NCBI RefSeq assembly: GCF_017487345.1
Contig: NZ_CP062006.1
Span: 558,001 to 622,000 of the forward strand
Direction: 5' to 3'
DNA length: 64,000 nucleotides
From: Brevundimonas pondensis
GTDB taxonomy: Bacteria > Pseudomonadota > Alphaproteobacteria > Caulobacterales > Caulobacteraceae
Position numbers and translations under genes: made by a program. Under the pieces are notes generated by a model that saw only the letters and a program-made list of their open reading frames with translations, was not told the origin of the DNA and did no database searches. Shown here one piece after another: positions 58,709 to 64,000 of the stretch (its first letter is position 1; each line of letters begins with the position of its first letter).

Positions 58709-61662
58709 CACCAGGCCCTCGTCAGCTGCAGAGAAACAAAGCGCCCGAGCACATTGGCGTTGGCGGCGTCATAGCCCACGCCTTCAGGGGCGTCGTAGAA
58801 GGGTGGGTCGCGATCAAACAGGTTCTGTATCGTGAGGGTGAGGCCCGTCCCTGCGAGAAGGCCGTCTTCCGGGGCGAAGCGAACCGTCAGGTCGGCGGTC
58901 GTCCAGGAGCCGATCCGCTTGCCCACCAGGTTCCGGTAAGCGTTGACGAAGTTGACGGACGGCGAGACAGACCAGGCGCCGCGCGACCAGGATCCCGAGC
59001 CCCGGCCCCGCAGGCCGACCGGGAAGTTGGGTCGATCCATCTGGGAGACCGTCGGCGAGGTCGGCGTCGGCTGGGCGTCGAAGCGCTCGAGCCAGGTGAA
59101 GTTGAGACCGAGATCGAAGTCGTTTTCGCCCTGTGAGAAACTGTAGCCGGTGTTGAGGTCGGCCCCCTGCACCTGGACCCGCGCCGTGTTGACGTAACGG
59201 GCGTCGACGATGGCCCCGTAGGACGAGGCCGGGAATTGGTCGCGCAGACCGGTGGTCGGCAGGTCGAGGATGGCCTGGATGGCGGCGAGGTCCTCGCTGT
59301 TAGCGGGGTTCAGGGTTCTGACAAAGGGCGCCAGGGCGGGATCGCTCAGGGCTGTGAGAATGCTCTCCAGGGCGGGCTGGCCGATCCGGTTCTCGAAATC
59401 GGTCCGGAAGCCGTTCACGCCGATGCGAAGGCCGGGAAGGGCGTTCGGGCGAACCTCGAAGCCTAAGGTCCAGGTGTCCGCCTCTTCGGGACGCAGGTCC
59501 GGATTGCCGCCGTAGAGGATCATGGAGAGGATCTGTTGGGAACCACGCGGAAGAATGGAGGGACTGGCGCTCGGCGCGTCATTGACCTCGCGCAGCGCCG
59601 GAGCCCGGAATGATCGGCCGTAGTTCGCCTTGAAACGGAGCGTGTCCACGGGATCCCAGACCAGGCCGATCTTGGGGCTGGTGGTCTGACCGACGTCGCC
59701 ATAGTCCTCGAACCGCGCGGCCAACGAGAGCTCAAGGCGTTCGAGACCTGGGCGTCGGTTGTTGGCCCCGAAGAAGGGGATGCGGACCTCGCCAAAGGCC
59801 GCCGAAACCTGTCGGTCGGTTTCGATCGCTGTGCCGACATTCGGAGCGAGGCCGCTGGTGAAGCCGGTGGCCTGGCGCTCGAAGGTCTCGTTGCGGAAGG
59901 AAAGCCCCGCCGCGAGACGAAGCCGACCGCCGGGCATCTCCAAAAGGGAACCGCTGACCTGGAGATTGGCTGAGCCCACCTCCGTCCGGCTGTGGGTGCG
60001 GGTGTAGCCGGAGCTGATGAAGTCGAGGACGGCGGACGAGTTGACCGCGCCGTCGCCGAAGGGGTTGAGGTAGCCGTCTCGCGGCGCGCTGAACGTGGTG
60101 GCGGGATTATCGGCGATCGCGCCGAGCGCCTCGCGCAGATAGGTGGACTGCAGGGCGCCGTCGACGGCGCTGCGGCTCTCCTCGGAGGAATAGGCGAGGT
60201 AGGCGTCCATGCGCCAGTCTGCGAACAGGTCCAGCGTTCCACCGATGCTCGCGCCAAGGCTTTCGACCTCGCCGCTGATGCGCGGCGCGGGAATCTCCCC
60301 CTGGAAGGAATAGGCGATCGTGTGCGAACGGGCGCCCGTCGGTGAGACGAACCAGGGGTTGGCGTTGGTCACTGTCAGCAGGGTGCTGATGGGGAAGGAG
60401 ACGGTCTCATAGTCACGCTTGCCGTAGCGGGCGTCGGCGGAAATCTCGAGGCGGTCGCCGAAGGCCTGGCGCATCAGGGCGTAGGCGCTGTGACGCGTCT
60501 GCCGCGGCAGGACGTTCACGCCGGCCCGGTGGTTCTCGAGATTGACCTGGCCCGGCAGGAAGTCGCCGGGTCGCAGCCCTGCGCCGGTTTGCCCGGGAGG
60601 AATGGCGTAGGCCGGAAGATAGCCGCCGCTCGCGGGGTCGAAGACGACGATGTTTCCCGGGTTGCTGTAGAACTGGCGACGGTCCGTGCCGCCGCGCCAT
60701 CTCAGATCGGCGTCGCTGGCCAGCCGCCTCTCCGATCCGGCGAGGGCTTCGCGGTCGTAGTATTCGTAGGTGAGCAGAGCGTTGCCCGTCGTCCAGCGCC
60801 GGCCAAAGGTCTGGCCGAACTGATACTCGCCGCTGGCGCCGTCGGCGGTGTCGCCGACCCGCACCCGGGTTTCCGCGCCGTCAAAGTCGTCGCGCAGGAT
60901 GATGTTGACGACGCCGCCCACGGCGTCGGCGCCATAGAGGGCGGAGGCGCCGTCGAGGAGGACATCGACCCGTTTGATCGCTGAAGTAGGTATCGTGGAA
61001 ACATCGGCGAAATCGCCCTTGGCGCCGGTCCCTGCGAGACGACGTCCATTGATCAGCACCAGGGTGGCGTCGCTGCCCAGCCCGCGCAGGTTGACGCCGT
61101 TGGCGTAGGTCGAGTTGGTCCCGGACCGGTCGGCTCCGTTATTTACCGCCGCCTCATTGGCGGTCCCGCCGAAGTTCTGCGGCAGGGCGGCGAGCAGTTG
61201 GGCCACCGTGGCTCGGCCTTCCCGGTCCATCTGGTCTCGATTGATGCTGACCACGGGCGAAGGGCCGTCGCCGACGCCGCGGATCAGGCTTCCGGTGACG
61301 ACGACGTCGTCCACCACGGTCAGTTGGTCATCCATCAGTTCCGCGCGCGCCGCCGGATCGAAGAGGACATAGACGTTGGGCCGGGTCCGCCGGAAGCTGA
61401 GTCCGGTATCGCGCAGAAGCGCGGCCAGACCGGCTTCGGCGCCATACTCGCCTTTCAGGCCCGGCGAAGTTCGGCCTTCCACCAGAGCCGCCGGATAGAG
61501 GATCTGGAGGCGGCTCTGTTCGATGAAGACAGTCAGGGTTCGGGCGAGGGGACCGGCGGGCGTATCATAGCGTCGCACAGCCTCCGCGCCCTGGGCCCAG
61601 GCGGGCGCAGCGCATGCGATGAGCGCCGTTGAAAGTGCTGTCGTCCCCAAACCGATACGCAT
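58708..61662 (-). CDS. TonB-dependent receptor with STN signalling domain
   Basis: Outer-membrane transporter of 984 residues. A signal peptide (LSTALIACAAPAWA) is followed by a secretin/TonB short N-terminal domain (about 30-105, with GPLARTLTVFIEQSRLQILY), which signals to FecR. The plug starts near VVDDVVVTGSLIRG and contains VNLRGLGSDATLVLINGRRL. A beta barrel with FKANYGRSFRAPALREVN follows. The C-terminus ends in an aromatic residue pattern (LTRAW). Its likely substrate is the lasso peptide made by the plus-strand genes (inference). ATG 61662 is preferred over an upstream start. Confidence 0.92.
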   Translation of the reverse strand: MRIGLGTTALSTALIACAAPAWAQGAEAVRRYDTPAGPLARTLTVFIEQSRLQILYPAALVEGRTSPGLKGEYGAEAGLAALLRDTGLSFRRTRPNVYVLFDPAARAELMDDQLTVVDDVVVTGSLIRGVGDGPSPVVSINRDQMDREGRATVAQLLAALPQNFGGTANEAAVNNGADRSGTNSTYANGVNLRGLGSDATLVLINGRRLAGTGAKGDFADVSTIPTSAIKRVDVLLDGASALYGADAVGGVVNIILRDDFDGAETRVRVGDTADGASGEYQFGQTFGRRWTTGNALLTYEYYDREALAGSERRLASDADLRWRGGTDRRQFYSNPGNIVVFDPASGGYLPAYAIPPGQTGAGLRPGDFLPGQVNLENHRAGVNVLPRQTRHSAYALMRQAFGDRLEISADARYGKRDYETVSFPISTLLTVTNANPWFVSPTGARSHTIAYSFQGEIPAPRISGEVESLGASIGGTLDLFADWRMDAYLAYSSEESRSAVDGALQSTYLREALGAIADNPATTFSAPRDGYLNPFGDGAVNSSAVLDFISSGYTRTHSRTEVGSANLQVSGSLLEMPGGRLRLAAGLSFRNETFERQATGFTSGLAPNVGTAIETDRQVSAAFGEVRIPFFGANNRRPGLERLELSLAARFEDYGDVGQTTSPKIGLVWDPVDTLRFKANYGRSFRAPALREVNDAPSASPSILPRGSQQILSMILYGGNPDLRPEEADTWTLGFEVRPNALPGLRIGVNGFRTDFENRIGQPALESILTALSDPALAPFVRTLNPANSEDLAAIQAILDLPTTGLRDQFPASSYGAIVDARYVNTARVQVQGADLNTGYSFSQGENDFDLGLNFTWLERFDAQPTPTSPTVSQMDRPNFPVGLRGRGSGSWSRGAWSVSPSVNFVNAYRNLVGKRIGSWTTADLTVRFAPEDGLLAGTGLTLTIQNLFDRDPPFYDAPEGVGYDAANANVLGRFVSLQLTRAW

Positions 61663-61754
61663 GATCGTCCCCGATTGCTCCTCCCGCATGGTGCGGGACG
61701 GGCAGAGACGCCGGGAAGGCGCGGACCCCCTAAGTCCGCCGACTGATTATTTCG

Positions 61755-62735
61755 TCACGACTTCGGCGCCTCGAGAATTATAGCGCCGTCGGCGCGTCTT
61801 ACGGCCGTCACGCCATAGAGGTCCGACAGGGCCGCGATGAAGGCTTCCGTGTCGCCCGCGTCAAAGGCTCCGCTGACCGGAATGTGCGCGATGCCGGCGT
61901 CCTTCAATTCGATCCGGCTGTCGCTGTAGCGGCTGACTTCGGCGACGGCTTCACGGATGGGCGTCGCGGCGAAGGTGAGGCGTCCGGTGGTCCAGCTGGT
62001 TTCTCGCGAGGCGTCGACCGTGCGGACCTCGGGGCGGCGCTGGGCGGTGACCACCTGCTGACCCGGCGCCAGAGACCAGCTCGGCTTCGGCGTATCGAAA
62101 GTCCCCACGTCGACCCGTCCTTCGATCAGGGTGACGCGTGCGCCCTGGCCTAGTTTGCGGACGTCGAACCGCGTGCCGACGGCGGTGACGATCGTGTCGC
62201 CGGCGGTGACGACGAAGGGCCTGCCAGGATCCCCTTCGACGTCGAAGAAGGCCTGGCCGGAAACCAGGGTCACGGATCTGCGGTCGGCGCGCAGGCGAAC
62301 ATCCACGCGGCTGTTGGTGTCGAGAATGACCTTCGATCCGTCCGCCAGGCGAAGGGTGTGCTGCTCGCCGACGGCGGTAGCGTAGCTCTGTGGCCGGTTC
62401 ATCGCCCAGGTTCCAGCCAGACCCAGGGCGGCGAGCGCCACGGCGCCGGTCGTGAGCGGCTTCCAAAGGCGCGACACCATATGGCGCGCCCGCACCTGGG
62501 GCGGCGCCTGGCCGAGGGCTTCGGCCGTGAGGGCGGCGATGTCGGGATCGTCAGCCAGCGCGCGGCTTGCATTCCAGGCCTTGTCCACCCGCTCATAGGC
62601 GCGGGCGTTGGCGGGGTCCTTGCGCCAGACGAAGAAGTCCTGGATGTCCGCCGTGGACACCCGCTTCTGGCCAAGTCGGGCGAACCAGGCCGCAGCTTCC
62701 CGCCGCCGAACGTCCCCTTCGTTATCGACCACCAT
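61755..62735 (-). CDS. FecR-type anti-sigma factor
   Basis: A 326-residue membrane sensor. The N-terminal part (DNEGDVRRREAAAWFARL to the YERVDKAWNAS segment) is the FecR N-terminal, sigma-binding domain. One membrane segment (PLTTGAVALAALGLAGTWAM) separates it from the periplasmic FecR domain (GEQHTLRLADGSKVILDTNS, then RSVTLVSGQAFFDV). The C-terminal part may contact the receptor STN domain. It starts five bases after the sigma factor stop. Confidence 0.92.
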   Translation of the reverse strand: MVVDNEGDVRRREAAAWFARLGQKRVSTADIQDFFVWRKDPANARAYERVDKAWNASRALADDPDIAALTAEALGQAPPQVRARHMVSRLWKPLTTGAVALAALGLAGTWAMNRPQSYATAVGEQHTLRLADGSKVILDTNSRVDVRLRADRRSVTLVSGQAFFDVEGDPGRPFVVTAGDTIVTAVGTRFDVRKLGQGARVTLIEGRVDVGTFDTPKPSWSLAPGQQVVTAQRRPEVRTVDASRETSWTTGRLTFAATPIREAVAEVSRYSDSRIELKDAGIAHIPVSGAFDAGDTEAFIAALSDLYGVTAVRRADGAIILEAPKS

Positions 62736-62740
62736 CCTGC

Positions 62741-63232
62741 CTACCCGTCCAACTGCTCGACGCAGTGCTGCAACGCCTTCGACATGCGCCACTCGACCGC
62801 CTTCACGCTCAGCCCGCGAGCGGCGGCGATCTCAGGATAGCTCATACCGGCAAAACGGCTCAGGACGAAAACTTCACGGTAGAGAGGCGGCATGGTGAGC
62901 ACGACCTGCTTCATCATCAGGACCTCGACCTGGCTGGCCGCTTCGCTGAGGTCGAGGCTCTCGGTAATCTGTTCGGATGGACCTCGCCTCTTGCGGCGGC
63001 GGCTTTCGTCGCGAACCACGTTCATGGCGATCCGCAACAGAAAGGCGCGGGGGTGTCGGATCTGACCCGCCGAATAGGGGGCGGCCCGCAGGTAGGTCTC
63101 CTGGACCACGTCCGCGGCCTGTTCTGGATCAACGTGCGCCCGCAGCCGGCCGTTGAGCCACCGCGAATACTGACGGTAGAGGGCGTTCAGGCCCTCCATC
63201 GCATCGGATTTCAACTCTTTGACGTCGCTCAC
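62741..63232 (-). CDS. ECF sigma factor (FecI-type)
   Basis: A 163-residue sigma factor. Region 2 has GRLRAHVDPEQAADVVQETY and AFLLRIAMNVVRDESRR. Region 4 has MPPLYREVFVLSRFAGMSYP followed by IAAARGLSVKAVEWRMSKAL. A GTG at 63232 is chosen because GGAG lies six bases upstream; an ATG at 63292 would add 20 residues. It heads the operon sigma-fecR-receptor-isopeptidase, so it likely responds to receptor occupancy. Confidence 0.88.
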   Translation of the reverse strand: MSDVKELKSDAMEGLNALYRQYSRWLNGRLRAHVDPEQAADVVQETYLRAAPYSAGQIRHPRAFLLRIAMNVVRDESRRRKRRGPSEQITESLDLSEAASQVEVLMMKQVVLTMPPLYREVFVLSRFAGMSYPEIAAARGLSVKAVEWRMSKALQHCVEQLDG

Positions 63233-63709
63233 GTCGATCTCCCGCCTCCAGGGCGGACCGGGAATCCCGTACACTGAGTCAGCCGCAGTCATTCGGGCGC
63301 AAGGCCTTCGCCCTGCGCCGCGCACGACGACAGCCACGCGCTTTCCGCGTTTCTGAACTTGAGTCCGTAAAGGGGATTCCAAGCCCCTGCCGACGCTGAG
63401 GCCGACGGCCCAGCATGAATCAAACCGAATCGGGACGCAAGGCGAGGGGTCGGGCGTTGGAATCCTCGCGGAACGAGACCCGCTATTTGCCAACGGAGCG
63501 CCGCCTTGCCCGCAAGGGCCCCCGGCTCAAGCTCCGCGCCTGTTTCGCGGCGCCCGACCCGCCAGTCCTAGGCTGACGTCGGCCCCGGTTCAACTGGTGA
63601 CACGTTGCTGTGGTCCGCACGGAAGTTGCGGTCTGAGCGCAACTTTAAGGGGTAGAGAATCGGCCTTATCGACGTGTACGGACGATGGCAGCAGCTTGTG
63701 GAGGGAGGA
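63233..63709. other. Divergent promoter region with inverted repeat
   Basis: This 477-base gap separates the sigma factor and luxR starts. It holds an exact inverted repeat, AAGTTGCG and CGCAACTT with a 7-base spacer (63623-63645). This is 65 bases before the luxR start and a likely operator. No gene or RNA element could be supported in the rest. Confidence 0.5.
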
Positions 63710-63952
63710 ATGAACGCCAACCTGAACAGCCTTGGCGGATGGGTCGCCAAACCCGAATTGAGTCCGCGTGAGCTGGAGTGTCTAGGCTGGGTCAGTCAGG
63801 GCAAGAGTTCGACGGATATAGGAACCATCCTGGGATTGTCCGCCCGCACGATCGACAGCTACCTCGAGAAGGCAGCCTCAAAATTAGGGGTTCGCACACG
63901 CATCGAGGCGGTCGCGATAGGCGTGAGGCGGGGGCTTATAGAGGTCGATTGA
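63710..63952 (+). CDS. Small LuxR-type regulator
   Basis: An 80-residue protein that is a LuxR helix-turn-helix only: LSPRELECLGWVSQGKSSTD, IGTILGLSARTIDSYLEKA and LGVRTRIEAVAIG. It starts at ATG 63710 with GGAGGGA upstream. It closely resembles the regulator at 45762 (both end in VRTRI-x-AVA). It is divergent from the sigma factor operon. No sensing domain is present. Confidence 0.84.
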   Translation: MNANLNSLGGWVAKPELSPRELECLGWVSQGKSSTDIGTILGLSARTIDSYLEKAASKLGVRTRIEAVAIGVRRGLIEVD

Positions 63953-64000
63953 GGGAAGGGGGCGGGCCAGGAACTTCTTTACGGAAGCCCGGGGTTTCGG

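Noticed and set aside
1..64000. CRISPR array
   Set aside because: No series of regular direct repeats with unique spacers was seen, and no cas genes are present.

Overview
The window is GC-rich DNA from an alphaproteobacterium of the order Caulobacterales, most likely Brevundimonas or a close relative (inference). The grounds are the flagellar layout (flgF-flgG-flgA-flgH diverging from fliL-fliM, then a pflI-like gene and a MotE-like gene), a sigma-54 promoter and a CtrA-like box between them, and a lasso peptide locus with an isopeptidase and TonB uptake genes of the type known from Caulobacter, Asticcacaulis and Brevundimonas.

Positions 1-13010 look like core chromosome: msrA, a YjbR/MmcQ-type gene, a DUF885 protein, three tandem secreted paralogues, the flagellar genes, a DUF3297 gene and an M28 peptidase. 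A pair of structured repeats with compensatory base changes lies between the pflI-like and motE-like genes.

Positions 13023 to about 46600 look like an integrative and conjugative element. It opens with a displaced 5' half of a tRNA-Leu gene, a tyrosine integrase, and a complete tRNA-Leu(UAA) gene split by a 213-nt group I intron. Cargo follows: two HEPN-like proteins, two HNH-type proteins, a ParB-like protein, a trypsin-like protease divergent from a tightly overlapping three-gene operon (HEPN-like, HNH-like, membrane protein), a solo HsdR-N-type nuclease, an MNT-HEPN fusion, and an ArdC remnant lacking its DNA-binding half. The transfer module has a MOBP-like nic site, mobC, a VirD2-like relaxase, hipBA under four repeated operators, an LPD7 protein, virD4, and a complete virB11-virB1 set read on the minus strand, with LuxR- and XRE-type regulators at its head.

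Positions 46816-63952 carry a lasso peptide system. The biosynthetic genes A (apparently with two core peptides), B (frameshifted as read) and C are on the plus strand. The sigma factor, FecR, TonB-receptor and isopeptidase operon is on the minus strand at 56.3-63.2 kb. About 6 kb of DNA separates the two halves: a TIR-like effector candidate, a possible Ntn-hydrolase, a divergent tyrosine recombinase, a dinB remnant and a large serine recombinase. The likely circuit (inference) is that the lasso peptide is made, taken up through the TonB receptor, opened by the isopeptidase, and sensed through FecR and the ECF sigma factor.

All calls come from reading the sequence and translations. No database search was run.
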